This document shows, in pieces, positions 16,566 through 25,079 of a stretch of DNA of 64,000 bases (its first letter is position 1; every line of letters starts with the position of its first letter). The notes below the pieces were generated by a model. The model saw only the letters and a program-made list of their open reading frames with translations, was not told the origin of the DNA and made no database searches. The DNA is from an uncultured Sphingobacteriales bacterium (GTDB lineage: Bacteria; Bacteroidota; Bacteroidia; Chitinophagales; Chitinophagaceae), in NCBI GenBank assembly GCA_937871285.1, contig CALMQS010000098.1, positions 1 to 64,000 of the forward strand, in the 5' to 3' direction. The translations under genes were made by a program, and so were the position numbers.

Positions 16566-17567
16566 TTACAACAAAACAACCCCCTTCTCACACATCCTTT
16601 TCTTTTCTTCGGAAGACCATATACTTACCTGCACTTCCCCAATATGCGATTTTCTTAATAAAAACATGCACAATCTTGATTGGCCAATGCCTCCGCCAAT
16701 GCTTTCGGGCAATTTGCCGGTCAGTAAACTGCTATGGAAAGAAAGGGTTGATTTTTGTTCGCAATTTTTTTCTTTTAGCTGTTTGATTAATGCACTTTTA
16801 TCTACACGAATACCCATAGAAGAAAGCTCAAATGCAGACTGCAAAACAGGGTGCCATACAATGATATCTCCGTTTAAGCCTTTGTACCCTTCTTCGTTTT
16901 CAGTGCTCCAGTCGTCATAGTCTGCTGCGCGACCATCATGCGGTTCACCATGTGACAGTTTGTTGCCAATACCTATAATAAATACCGCTCCGAATGCTTT
17001 TGCAATAGCGTTTTCTCTTTCCTTGGGTGAAAGGCCGGGGAAGCGTTGTAACAGCTCTTCCGAATGAATAAAATGTATCTGTTCCGGAAGCTGAGGCGGC
17101 ATATCCGGGTAATACTGATAAACAATCTGTTCAGTTTCTTTTAAAGCATTAAATATAGCGCTTACGGTTTCTTTCAGGTACGATAAAGTTCTGTCCGTAA
17201 TATCAATATGCTTTTCCCAGTCCCACTGATCAACATAAATAGAATGTATGGGACTGTAATCTTCATCCGGCCGAAGTGCACGCATATCAGTAAGAATTCC
17301 CCTGCCGGTATCTACATCCAGCTCTTTTAACCGAACACGCTTCCATTTGGCCAAAGAATGAACAACTACAGCGCGTTGTTCATTCAAAGATTTAACAGGA
17401 AATGAAACAGGCCGCTCAATGCCATTCAGGTCATCATTCAACCCCGTTCCATCTAACACAATAAGCGGAGATGACACTTTTGTCAGGTGTAAATAATCAC
17501 AAAGAAACCGGCTAAAAGTATCTTTTACCAGTGTTATTGCCGCTTCCCTTTGCAAAATTTCATTCAT
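16566..17567 (-). CDS. asnA: Aspartate--ammonia ligase
   Basis: 333 residues, the usual AsnA length. Diagnostic stretches: VSSPLIVLDGTGLNDDLNGIERPV, HSLAKWKRVRL, GILTDMRALRPDED, YVDQWDWEK, GRAADYDDW, LNGDIIVWHP, ELSSMGIRVD and the final GGGIGQSRLCMFLLRK. It makes asparagine from aspartate, ammonia and ATP (class II aaRS-like fold). It is transcribed away from the endonuclease III gene. The 68-base gap to the sugar dehydrogenase upstream of its stop shows no obvious shared transcript. Confidence 0.97.
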   Translation of the reverse strand: MNEILQREAAITLVKDTFSRFLCDYLHLTKVSSPLIVLDGTGLNDDLNGIERPVSFPVKSLNEQRAVVVHSLAKWKRVRLKELDVDTGRGILTDMRALRPDEDYSPIHSIYVDQWDWEKHIDITDRTLSYLKETVSAIFNALKETEQIVYQYYPDMPPQLPEQIHFIHSEELLQRFPGLSPKERENAIAKAFGAVFIIGIGNKLSHGEPHDGRAADYDDWSTENEEGYKGLNGDIIVWHPVLQSAFELSSMGIRVDKSALIKQLKEKNCEQKSTLSFHSSLLTGKLPESIGGGIGQSRLCMFLLRKSHIGEVQVSIWSSEEKKRMCEKGVVLL

Positions 17568-17643
17568 CCTTATAATATTTTGGAAGGCAAATGTCGGGTT
17601 TTAATTTAATTTTCAATATTTTACTGCCATTTGAACTTTTACT

Positions 17644-18270
17644 ATGTCTGCTGCAATTAACTGGGCCGAAGCCATTAAGCCGCTTATAAAAAAATACGGG
17701 GATACAAAGCATCCGCTGGATCATGGTAATTTGTACCAGTTGGTGGTTATGGTGGTTTTATCGGCGCAGGATTCCGACAGGCATATCAATGAGATCGCCC
17801 CCAAATTATTTGAAGCTTTCCCGGATATGCAGGCGCTTTCCAAAGCCACTCCCGAAACCTTAATGCCGTTTATTGGTTCGGTGCGCAATTTTGGCAATAA
17901 AATAAAATGGCTGATGGAAATGGGGCAGCGGATCAAAGAAGATAAAAATATACCGCTGACGCTGGATGAACTCACCGCTTTAAAAGGTATTGGCAGGAAA
18001 TCGGCCAACGTTATTTTACGTGAATCGGGTAAGCCGGCAGAAGGCGTGATTGTTGATCTGCATGTGGTGCGGGTAGCTCCCCGGCTTGGTATTGCCTCCG
18101 GCAGCGATGCCAATAAAATTGAAAAGCAACTGATGGCTGTATTGCCTCAAAAGGAATGGGATGCAGGTATGGCGATGTCTTTTCTGGGGAGAGCCATTTG
18201 CCGGCCGCAGCCTAAATGTACACTATGTCTTATGCGTACGGTTTGCGCTTACTACAAAGCCAATAACTAA
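17644..18270 (+). CDS. nth: Endonuclease III-like DNA glycosylase
   Basis: 208 residues. It has the HhH-GPD fold: VVLSAQDSDRHIN near the start, the helix-hairpin-helix LKGIGRKSANVIL with catalytic Lys119, and VDLHVVRVAPRLG with catalytic Asp138. The C-terminal cluster has four Cys (CRPQPKCTLCLMRTVC), with spacing C-x5-C-x2-C-x5-C instead of the classical C-x6-C-x2-C-x5-C. The expected role is excision of oxidised pyrimidines with AP-lyase activity. The pattern of substitutions near the substrate pocket (SAQDSDRHIN in place of SAQATDVSVN) suggests a divergent sub-branch. Confidence 0.88.
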   Translation: MSAAINWAEAIKPLIKKYGDTKHPLDHGNLYQLVVMVVLSAQDSDRHINEIAPKLFEAFPDMQALSKATPETLMPFIGSVRNFGNKIKWLMEMGQRIKEDKNIPLTLDELTALKGIGRKSANVILRESGKPAEGVIVDLHVVRVAPRLGIASGSDANKIEKQLMAVLPQKEWDAGMAMSFLGRAICRPQPKCTLCLMRTVCAYYKANN

Positions 18271-18294
18271 GCGGACTTTTGCCCGTATTCCCGG

Positions 18295-18648
18295 TTATTC
18301 AGATTCGGCTTCAAGCGCTACTTCGGCGAGGGGAGTATTGTTTTTAATGCTCAGTTGGAAATTATTATTCAGCGCAAACTCTAAATATTGTCCTGCGATA
18401 ATCTTTTTGGTCAGCGCATCTTCCCGCAACAGTTCCGCCAATTCTTTGGCAACGGCAGCCTGTTTAATTGCCAGGTTAATGCGGCCCTTATTGAGCTGCA
18501 ACTGCGAAAAGCTGAATTTGATCTTACGCCCGCCCGTTGCCCGCTCAAAGTCGGTATGGTTCAAACTCAACGTTTGTTCCGCGCTGGCAGAGCGTTTTAA
18601 AAGAATAGCAATTACGGGAAGATATTTTTTCCATGTTTGTGTGAACAT
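18295..18648 (-). CDS. Conserved hypothetical protein
   Basis: 117 residues, soluble. The N-terminus MFTQTWKKYLPVIAILLKRSA and the segment LNHTDFERATGGRKIKFSF look like a small Bacteroidota family that I cannot name. Codon use is normal and there is no clear membrane helix; the KYLPVIAILLKR stretch is amphipathic. It converges on endonuclease III with a 24-base gap. No function is assigned. Confidence 0.7.
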   Translation of the reverse strand: MFTQTWKKYLPVIAILLKRSASAEQTLSLNHTDFERATGGRKIKFSFSQLQLNKGRINLAIKQAAVAKELAELLREDALTKKIIAGQYLEFALNNNFQLSIKNNTPLAEVALEAESE

Positions 18649-18720
18649 ACAGATATAAATTTTCTTTTTAAGACCGGATAGCGTTAGGTATACAGATAGG
18701 TTTGGATAACCAGTAATAAT

Positions 18721-18975
18721 TTAATGGTTATCGCTTAAACGGGTAAATTCGGCGCCATTAAAAATGCGGGCCAGGCTGCTGTCTTTTGTTCGTTCCCATT
18801 CATCAACTTTTGAATCGGCTACAATCCGCCAAAAGTTTTTTGACTTTAATTCCTCATAATCGTCGGTTCTGATAAACATGCCTTTTACGGTAGCCCTTTG
18901 TTTAAAATGAATATTCACTTTTGCATTCTTCTTGGGTTTGCATTCAATGAACTTTTCAATCTTATCATTTGTCAT
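18721..18975 (-). CDS. Small conserved hypothetical protein
   Basis: 84 residues, charged, with no signal or membrane segment. The middle reads VNIHFKQRATVKGMFIRTDDYEELKSKNFWRIV, followed by SSLARIFNGAEFTRL, which looks like a small beta-rich fold; the family is unnamed as far as I can tell. It stands alone in the gap region downstream of the 18295 gene's start, with 72 bases between them. Confidence 0.7.
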   Translation of the reverse strand: MTNDKIEKFIECKPKKNAKVNIHFKQRATVKGMFIRTDDYEELKSKNFWRIVADSKVDEWERTKDSSLARIFNGAEFTRLSDNH

Positions 18976-19172
18976 ACTTCAATTATTTAGTTAAAAATAT
19001 GGTCACTTCCGGCAACTGCATACTATGCGCATTATTGTTGTACTTCTGTGATGGATAACGGCACGCTTATCTGCACGCCGTAACTCAACCCCGCATTTGT
19101 ATATGTTCTCATGTCAGATATCAGATAGAAACTAAATATAACCTGAGTAACGCGCTGGTGTAAAAGAAAAAT

Positions 19173-19385
19173 ATGAGAGCAGAGATTGTTCGCTTACAAA
19201 AGATTAACTCAAATAATACAGCAAAGATACGTTTTATTTACGATTTAATCATCTTCCGGGCAGGAAGATGCCCTGTTATCACAGATCCTGCCCTGTTTAA
19301 CGATAAAATATCCACAAGGTACCAGCCCATTGGCCAGGCAGAACAAAAAGCGAAAATAGTTGAGGAAGATTATATTGAGGTATAG
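19173..19385 (+). CDS. Doubtful small hypothetical protein
   Basis: 70 residues, no family recognised. The composition is protein-like (IIFRAGRCPVITDPALFNDK) and the ATG is preceded by an A-rich stretch. No TAnnTTTG box lies nearby and no antisense gene competes. It could equally be a chance frame. Confidence 0.3.
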   Translation: MRAEIVRLQKINSNNTAKIRFIYDLIIFRAGRCPVITDPALFNDKISTRYQPIGQAEQKAKIVEEDYIEV

Positions 19386-19407
19386 CAGGGTAATGCTATG
19401 GCTGCTT

Positions 19408-19830
19408 TTATGGCCATACTTTCCACGGAATAACGCTCAGCATCAGGAGTAAACCAATACCGTAAAAAACAATGATACTATTATACTTCTTACTGTCGCT
19501 GCCTAACCTTTTAATCCTTGAATAGCCAATGGTAACCAGCACAATGGCGATCAGCATCATCAAAGGGTGTTCAATGATATACAATCTGGATACTTTCTCC
19601 TTCATGGCTTCACCCGAAAAATTGGAAGAGCCCAGCGGCGACAAAAAATAAAGTACTATTCCCAGCACAAACTGAAGGTGAGTACATATCAATCCAATTA
19701 AAGCTATTTTCCTGCTTCCGGCGGTAAAGGGTTTTCTGCGTGATACAATGGCATACATAACAGCCACAATTAATGCCGCAAGTAATAAATAAGCTAATCC
19801 CGAATGAAAATGTTTTAATCCCGTATACAT
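19408..19830 (-). CDS. Four-helix membrane protein (cytochrome-b-like annotation)
   Basis: 140 residues with four predicted transmembrane segments (about 10-28, 43-63, 88-106, 118-135). The pattern HFHSGLAYLLL near the start, ICTHLQFVLGIVLYF in helix two and EHPLMMLIAIVLVTIGYS in helix three places a His in each of three helices. Similar small Bacteroidota proteins are often labelled cytochrome B, but haem binding is unproven. It stands alone. Confidence 0.75.
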   Translation of the reverse strand: MYTGLKHFHSGLAYLLLAALIVAVMYAIVSRRKPFTAGSRKIALIGLICTHLQFVLGIVLYFLSPLGSSNFSGEAMKEKVSRLYIIEHPLMMLIAIVLVTIGYSRIKRLGSDSKKYNSIIVFYGIGLLLMLSVIPWKVWP

Positions 19831-19912
19831 ATCAGCATGAGTTTGTTTGCAGCGAAAATAACCCGTTTACAGGTAAGTTCTGCTTATTAGGTGAAAAAAT
19901 TAATGTTAGCCA

Positions 19913-20404
19913 TCAGTGCAATTCCTTTAACAAATCATCCAGGTCAAGCTTCCTCGTGTACATTTCCAATGAGCCATCTGCTTTATACGGCCAAAGCGTT
20001 TTCGGCCTGTCCCAGTATAATTCTACTCCATTGCCATCGGGATCATTTAAATACAAGGCTTCAGATACACCATGATCGCTTGCTCCTGTTAAGGGATAAC
20101 CGGCATGTAACAGGCGTTGGAGTATTGCTGCAAGATCTTTGCGTGTGGGATAAAGAATAGCCGTATGATACAGGCCTACCCCATGCACCGGTGCAGGCGG
20201 CGCGTTTTTACTGTGCCAGGTATTTAAACCAATATGATGATGGTAGCCGCCGGCAGACAGAAATGCAGCCTGGTTCCCATACATAGTGGTAAGCTCAAAT
20301 CCAAGCAAGTTGCGGTAAAACCCCAGCGAGCGTTCAATATCCGCTACTTTTAAATGCACATGTCCGACCCTTGTTTGCCCGGGAACGGTATAGCCTGTAT
20401 CCAT
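19913..20404 (-). CDS. VOC family protein (glyoxalase/dioxygenase fold)
   Basis: 163 residues. VGHVHLKVADIERSLGFYRNLLGFEL opens the first beta-alpha-beta-beta-beta module, and GLYHTAILYPTRKDLAAIL opens the second; the C-terminal DHGVSEALYLNDPDGNGVELYWDRP carries the expected metal ligands (His and Glu). It resembles CatE-like glyoxalase/extradiol dioxygenase proteins. The substrate is unknown. The downstream ThuA-type gene lies on the same strand, but upstream of this gene in transcription order, 51 bases away. Confidence 0.9.
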   Translation of the reverse strand: MDTGYTVPGQTRVGHVHLKVADIERSLGFYRNLLGFELTTMYGNQAAFLSAGGYHHHIGLNTWHSKNAPPAPVHGVGLYHTAILYPTRKDLAAILQRLLHAGYPLTGASDHGVSEALYLNDPDGNGVELYWDRPKTLWPYKADGSLEMYTRKLDLDDLLKELH

Positions 20405-20455
20405 TACAAAATCGTTTAGGTGTAAATATGATGTATAAAATTATTGCATGATCAG

Positions 20456-21301
20456 CTAATGTAATTTTCCGCCTAACCACAGCAGTCCATCAATAACCAG
20501 TTTGTTTTGAACAGGATTATTGAACTGGAAAGATAATTCTTTGTTGGTTTTATGTTCGTAATCAATATCATTATGTCCCATGTTGAGATATAGCATCTTG
20601 TATTTTGTATTCGTCCACACCACAGGATAATAGCCGCTGTGCCATATTTCGTTGGGTTTGGGGCCTGTACCCAGGGGAAAGCTGGAAGAATCAATGGATA
20701 GCAGGATTTTGATGTCCGGGTCTTTGCATAAATCCTTTTCCCAGCTATACCATTCATTGGGGGAAGAGGTAAATGTTTGCGGCAGCCTCCTGGTCACCGG
20801 ATGCGTTGAATCCTCTACCCGTAAAATAGCAGGTGTGGGTTTCCAGGTATTCCCTTTATACTGGCCCGAACCGATAAATGTATCGTGATACCAGTTCCAG
20901 TTTTGCGGAAAGGCTGATGGCGTAAGCGCGAACCCTGCAAAATGAAAGCCCATCCAGGCGCCGCCATGCTCCATGTATTTTTTGAAGGCATCTCTTTGAC
21001 CAGGTGTTTCCGGCCGGGTATCTAAAAAAAGTACCACCTGGTATTGGGAAAGGAAGGCTGTATTCAGCTTATTCCAGTTGTTCGTTGAGTCGTATTGGAA
21101 TTGATGTTGCTTTGCCATCGCGGTAAACCACCTGTTGGCTTCATGCACAAAGCTGATATGCGCCCTGTCATTTTTCGCCGTATAAAAAGCGATCACCTTA
21201 AAACCGGCATTGTTGTTTTGTGCTTTACTGCCAAAGCACATAAAAAAGCAACAACCATACACGAAGGCGGCTTTTAACGGTATAGTAAATGAAGTGCACA
21301 T
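20456..21301 (-). CDS. Exported ThuA-like domain protein
   Basis: 281 residues from ATG at 21301 (the frame opens 6 codons earlier). A signal peptide (about 1-27) is followed by a ThuA (class-I-glutaminase-like) domain: FKVIAFYTAKNDRAHISFVHEAN, VVLFLDTRPETPGQRDAFKKYMEHGGAWMGFHFAGF, STHPVTRRLPQ, EWYSWEKDL, YPVVWTNTKYKMLYLNMGHND. ThuA domains occur in trehalose/3-keto-disaccharide use and in many exported Bacteroidota proteins. The actual substrate is unknown. Confidence 0.9.
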   Translation of the reverse strand: MCTSFTIPLKAAFVYGCCFFMCFGSKAQNNNAGFKVIAFYTAKNDRAHISFVHEANRWFTAMAKQHQFQYDSTNNWNKLNTAFLSQYQVVLFLDTRPETPGQRDAFKKYMEHGGAWMGFHFAGFALTPSAFPQNWNWYHDTFIGSGQYKGNTWKPTPAILRVEDSTHPVTRRLPQTFTSSPNEWYSWEKDLCKDPDIKILLSIDSSSFPLGTGPKPNEIWHSGYYPVVWTNTKYKMLYLNMGHNDIDYEHKTNKELSFQFNNPVQNKLVIDGLLWLGGKLH

Positions 21302-21389
21302 ATTGTATTCAAACAACAAAACATAAAATGATATGCATCTAATACATGAATATTTAAAGTACCGCTGTCTTTCTCTTTGTACGAATGTC

Positions 21390-21397
21390 TAATTTTG
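21390..21397 (+). promoter_or_regulatory. -7 box of the SDR gene
   Basis: TAATTTTG matches TAnnTTTG and ends 41 bases before the ATG at 21439. It lies inside the longer open frame starting at 21385, so the downstream start is preferred. Confidence 0.45.
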
Positions 21398-21438
21398 ATA
21401 GCCATTATCAAATTAAAAATACAATTAAAATAAAGATT

Positions 21439-22278
21439 ATGGATAAGGTTTGGTTTATAACAGGCTGCTCCACGGGCTTCGGCCGGGAATTAGCCAAATA
21501 TGTATTAAAGCTGGGGTATAAAGCGGCGGTTACTTCCCGTAATGCAGATGATGTGAAGGATATAACAGCGCCGTACGAAGATTCGTCCATCGCTATGGCG
21601 CTGGATGTAACAAAGCAGGAGGAAATCAATGCTGCCGTAACACAGGCATTGCAAAAATTTGGACGGATTGATGTACTGGTTAACAATGCGGGCATCGGCT
21701 ATTTTGGGGCTATAGAAGAGAGTGAAGAGGAGGAAGTACGCCGCATGTTCGAGATCAATTTCTGGGGGCTGGCGCATGTTACCAAAGCAATACTGCCGTT
21801 TATGCGCAAACAACGCAGGGGCCATATTATTAATATATCATCAATTGGGGGACTGGTTGCTTTTCCTGCCCTCGGTTTTTATAATGCTACCAAATTTGCT
21901 GTTGCCGCTTACTCAGAGGCCTTAGCTAAAGAAACGAGCCACCTGGGCATTAAGGTTACAAATGTTGCACCAAGCGGCTTTCGTACCGATTGGGCGGGAA
22001 GATCGGCTAAAGACACTGCGATTGTTATTGATGACTATGCCGCTACCGCGGGGGCAAACAAAAATACCGTACGTGGGTATAGCGGCAGTCAGAAAGGCGA
22101 TCCCGTGCGGGCTGCAAAAGCAATGGTAAAAGTGGTGGAATCGGAAAATCCTCCGCAGGTGTTGTTGCTGGGTTCTGCTGCTTTAAGGAACGCGAAGCAT
22201 AAGCTGGCAGCATTGCAGAATGATTTTGACCACTGGGAGGAAGTAACCAAAGGAGCAGATTTTCCTGAAGGGGAGTGA
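21439..22278 (+). CDS. Short-chain dehydrogenase/reductase
   Basis: 279 residues from ATG at 21439. It is a classical SDR: the cofactor loop TGCSTGFGREL (TGxxxGxG), the NNAG motif in LVNNAGIGYFG, a catalytic Ser in INISSIGGL, and YNATKFA (YxxxK). It oxidises or reduces a carbonyl/alcohol with NAD(P). The acceptor is unknown. The C-terminal part (DPVRAAKAMVKVVESENPP) is typical of the oxidoreductase branch related to YusZ/DltE-like proteins. Confidence 0.93.
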   Translation: MDKVWFITGCSTGFGRELAKYVLKLGYKAAVTSRNADDVKDITAPYEDSSIAMALDVTKQEEINAAVTQALQKFGRIDVLVNNAGIGYFGAIEESEEEEVRRMFEINFWGLAHVTKAILPFMRKQRRGHIINISSIGGLVAFPALGFYNATKFAVAAYSEALAKETSHLGIKVTNVAPSGFRTDWAGRSAKDTAIVIDDYAATAGANKNTVRGYSGSQKGDPVRAAKAMVKVVESENPPQVLLLGSAALRNAKHKLAALQNDFDHWEEVTKGADFPEGE

Positions 22279-22328
22279 AGAATACAGGTCTCAGGTTGCA
22301 GGGTGACCGGCAAAATAAAAACTTAACA

Positions 22329-22357
22329 TTGGAAAGTCCGGGCTAATATTATATTTG
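22329..22357 (+). promoter_or_regulatory. Promoter of the Lys-rich small protein gene
   Basis: TATATTTG (22350-22357) matches TAnnTTTG, with TTG at 22329-22331 18 bases upstream. The ATG is 22 bases downstream. Confidence 0.5.
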
Positions 22358-22379
22358 AGTTATTAAATGAATAAAGCCT

Positions 22380-22640
22380 ATGCGCGATAAAAAAATCTCA
22401 AAAAAAGAGCTCCGGAACCAGGTATTCAAAAAAATGGAAACCGCGCTGGAAGATATGAGGGGAGAAGCGGATGCTAAAAAATTTTCAAAGAAAATAAAGA
22501 AGGTCAGTGACTGGCTTGCAGACGAAATTGCTAAAACCGCAAAAAAACCAGCAACACCTAAAGTAAAGCCTGCAGGTAAAGCAAAAGTTTCAGGCGCCCG
22601 TAAATCTCCATCAAAACTCCCGGTAACAAAAAAAGGCTAA
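22380..22640 (+). CDS. Small basic protein with a Lys/Pro/Ala tail
   Basis: 86 residues. Residues 1-55 are probably helical and charged (KKELRNQVFKKMETALEDM, KKVSDWLADEIAK). Residues 56-86 form a tail of Lys, Pro, Ala and Ser (KKPATPKVKPAGKAKV), like that of histone H1 or HU-type chromatin proteins. It may bind nucleic acid, but no named domain is visible. It has a good promoter of its own and lies tail-to-tail with the symporter gene. Confidence 0.75.
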   Translation: MRDKKISKKELRNQVFKKMETALEDMRGEADAKKFSKKIKKVSDWLADEIAKTAKKPATPKVKPAGKAKVSGARKSPSKLPVTKKG

Positions 22641-22664
22641 AGAATATTAAGCCGCTCGCCCTCT

Positions 22665-23549
22665 TTATGCAGTTGCCAGCTTTACTTTTCTGCGGTTAAC
22701 AAGTGAAATGAACAATCCGGCGGTAATAAACATAATAAGGCTGTAAACCACAGCAGGTATAGCCATTGTGGCATTCCCCAGCATAAGCGGACTGCTGGCA
22801 ATGGCGATAGCCAGCGTGCCGTTTTGTATGCTGGTTTCAATGCTGATGGTAATTTGTTGTGCTAAAGGCAGGTTAAAAAACCGGGGAATATAATAACCCA
22901 GCAGCATCCCCGAAATATTCAGCAGGAGCGCTGCCGGGCCCGCAAGTATCATTGATTCTATAATGGTTCCTCTTTCCTGGTAAATAGCAGCCAGGATAAC
23001 CAGTACTAAAAAAACAGCCGACATGATCTTTACCGGCTTTTGCGCCCCCTGTGCAAAACCGGGCGCCCAGGCTTTTACCAGCATACCAATGGCCGCCGGA
23101 ACAATGGTAATGGTTACTATTTTAAAGATGGAGCTCAGCACGTCAAGGTGAAACTCGGAAGCAATGCCCATATAATGCTGTATGGCGATATTTACCATAA
23201 TGGGAATGGTGAATATTTTTACAATGCTTGAAATTGCCGTTAACGAAATGCACAGAGCCGTATCGCCATTAGCCAGGTGGGTAAGCAGGTTGGAAGTTGG
23301 TCCGCCGGGGCACATGGCAAGAATGATGAGGCCTATAGCCAGTTCAGGACTGCTTTTTAATAACAATGCCGCAATGGTAAAGCCTAAAACAGGTAATAAT
23401 ATCAATTGCGTAAAAGAGCCAATGATAATGGCTTTAGGATACAGGAATATCCGTTTAAAATCGGCGATCTTCAGAGAAAGGCCAAGTCCGAACATGATAA
23501 TGGCCAGTGCAAGCGGCAATAAAGCAGTTGAAATAATACCGGAGCTCAT
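22665..23549 (-). CDS. Bile acid:sodium symporter (BASS) family protein
   Basis: 294 residues with about nine or ten transmembrane helices. Family hallmarks: ALAIIMFGLGLSL in the first helix, ELAIGLIILAMCPGGPTSNLLTHLANGDTALCISLTAISS (the sodium-binding crossing region), and TISIETSIQNGTLAIAIASSPLMLG (second crossing). BASS transporters import organic anions with sodium; some use pantoate, pyruvate or sulfonates. The substrate is undetermined. It is a single gene. Confidence 0.94.
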   Translation of the reverse strand: MSSGIISTALLPLALAIIMFGLGLSLKIADFKRIFLYPKAIIIGSFTQLILLPVLGFTIAALLLKSSPELAIGLIILAMCPGGPTSNLLTHLANGDTALCISLTAISSIVKIFTIPIMVNIAIQHYMGIASEFHLDVLSSIFKIVTITIVPAAIGMLVKAWAPGFAQGAQKPVKIMSAVFLVLVILAAIYQERGTIIESMILAGPAALLLNISGMLLGYYIPRFFNLPLAQQITISIETSIQNGTLAIAIASSPLMLGNATMAIPAVVYSLIMFITAGLFISLVNRRKVKLATA

Positions 23550-23643
23550 GGTAACAGGTTATAGGGTTTAAACAATCGTCAGGATCAAGATACATACTTT
23601 TTTGAATTCCGGTGAAAATCCGGAAAGAATTCAATAAACACCA

Positions 23644-24978
23644 TTATACTTTTTTTGCCATTCGTAAAAACCGGTAGCATAAAAAAAGACTGGAGCAGGA
23701 AAGTCCCGCAATAAACCCGATCCAGATACCTGAAGCGCCCAGGCTGGTGTTAAAGGCCAGCACGTACCCCACGGGGATACCTACTATCCAATAGGCGATA
23801 CCGATGAGCAAGGTAGGCACTTTTACATCTTTAATACCACGCAGCAAGCCTGCGGCAATAGCCTGTGTAGCGTCCGAAATCTGGAATACCGCCGCATAGA
23901 TCAGCAGGAGGGCAGCCATCCGGATCACACTGGTGTTTTCATTAAATGCAACCGGTAATATATTTCGGAAAGAAATGAAAATAGCAGCGCAGAGTGTGCC
24001 GTATAGTAAGGCGGTGATGAGGGTGCTTTTTCCGATAGCGGTTATCTTTAAGCTGTTCCTGCCGCCATAAGCATTGCTCACTCTTATGGAGCTTCCCTGT
24101 GCCAGCCCCATAGATACCATAAAGGTAAAGGAGGCGCAGCTCAGGGCAATCTGGTGGGCGGCCTGTTCTGTTGCGCCAATAGTTCCAATGATAATACCCG
24201 AAACAGCGAAAGCGCCGCCTTCCATCCCTACCTGCAAACTGCTGGGTACGCCAATATGGAGCAATTCCTTTATTGTTTTTAACCGGAGTTTCCACTGGTT
24301 TTTTCTTACTATAATATAGCGGCGAAACAGCGGGTGCCATAAAATAACGGCCCCAAGCGTAAAAAACATCAGCGAACGGGTAATGAGGGTACCCCAGCCG
24401 GCGCCGGGCAATTCGAGCCGGGGAAATCCCCAGTTGCCAAAGATCAGCAGCCAGTTGATGAATATGTTCACAGGAAGCGCCACCAGCGAAATAACCATTG
24501 CGGTTCGGGTACGTTCCAAACCATCGGTAAATTGCTTGAGCGACATAAAAAGGAGCATAGGAATAACGCTCCATCCCATCAGCTCTAAAAAAGGAACAGC
24601 AAGTGCGGCAACTTCAGGATCCTGCTTTAAATGAAAGAGCACATTTTTACCCAGCACAAGCGCTAAAGAAATGACAACGGCAGTTACAGCGCATAACCAG
24701 AAGCCATTGTAAAAGTAATGTGATACTTTTTGCGCATCTTTCCGGCCATGCGACATAGATACCAATTGTGAAACGGAAATGGTCATGCCAATGCCTATTA
24801 CGAAAGGAATATTCAGCACGGCCAATACCAGTGCACCCGCCGCTAATTGCTTATAGCCCAGCGCGCCTACCATGGCAGTGTCAATAATGTGCAGCGCCAT
24901 TTGGGCCAATTCGCCCAGTATAATCGGGAAGGATAAACGCAGGGTGCTTTTGGCTTCCGTCCATAAGGATAAGTGCAT
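23644..24978 (-). CDS. MATE family efflux transporter (NorM-like)
   Basis: 444 residues with twelve predicted helices in two six-helix halves. SFPIILGELAQMALHIIDTAMVGALG at the start and GVPSSLQVGMEGGAFAVSGIIIGTIG in the second half match the repeated MATE signatures. It exports drugs or metabolites in exchange for sodium or protons. Length and architecture are complete. It stands 94 bases upstream, in transcription order, of the BASS gene and could share a transcript with it, but there is no direct evidence. Confidence 0.94.
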   Translation of the reverse strand: MHLSLWTEAKSTLRLSFPIILGELAQMALHIIDTAMVGALGYKQLAAGALVLAVLNIPFVIGIGMTISVSQLVSMSHGRKDAQKVSHYFYNGFWLCAVTAVVISLALVLGKNVLFHLKQDPEVAALAVPFLELMGWSVIPMLLFMSLKQFTDGLERTRTAMVISLVALPVNIFINWLLIFGNWGFPRLELPGAGWGTLITRSLMFFTLGAVILWHPLFRRYIIVRKNQWKLRLKTIKELLHIGVPSSLQVGMEGGAFAVSGIIIGTIGATEQAAHQIALSCASFTFMVSMGLAQGSSIRVSNAYGGRNSLKITAIGKSTLITALLYGTLCAAIFISFRNILPVAFNENTSVIRMAALLLIYAAVFQISDATQAIAAGLLRGIKDVKVPTLLIGIAYWIVGIPVGYVLAFNTSLGASGIWIGFIAGLSCSSLFLCYRFLRMAKKV

Positions 24979-25079
24979 ATAACTCCAATAATGGCAGCAA
25001 AGATGGAATATTTAAAATAAAACCTTGTATTTCAGGTTTCAGATATTTTACGCACATTGCGTCATCTTTCAGTTAAATA

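Noticed and set aside
18976..19172. tRNA or small RNA in the gap
   Set aside because: No cloverleaf, CCA end or strong stem could be found by eye.
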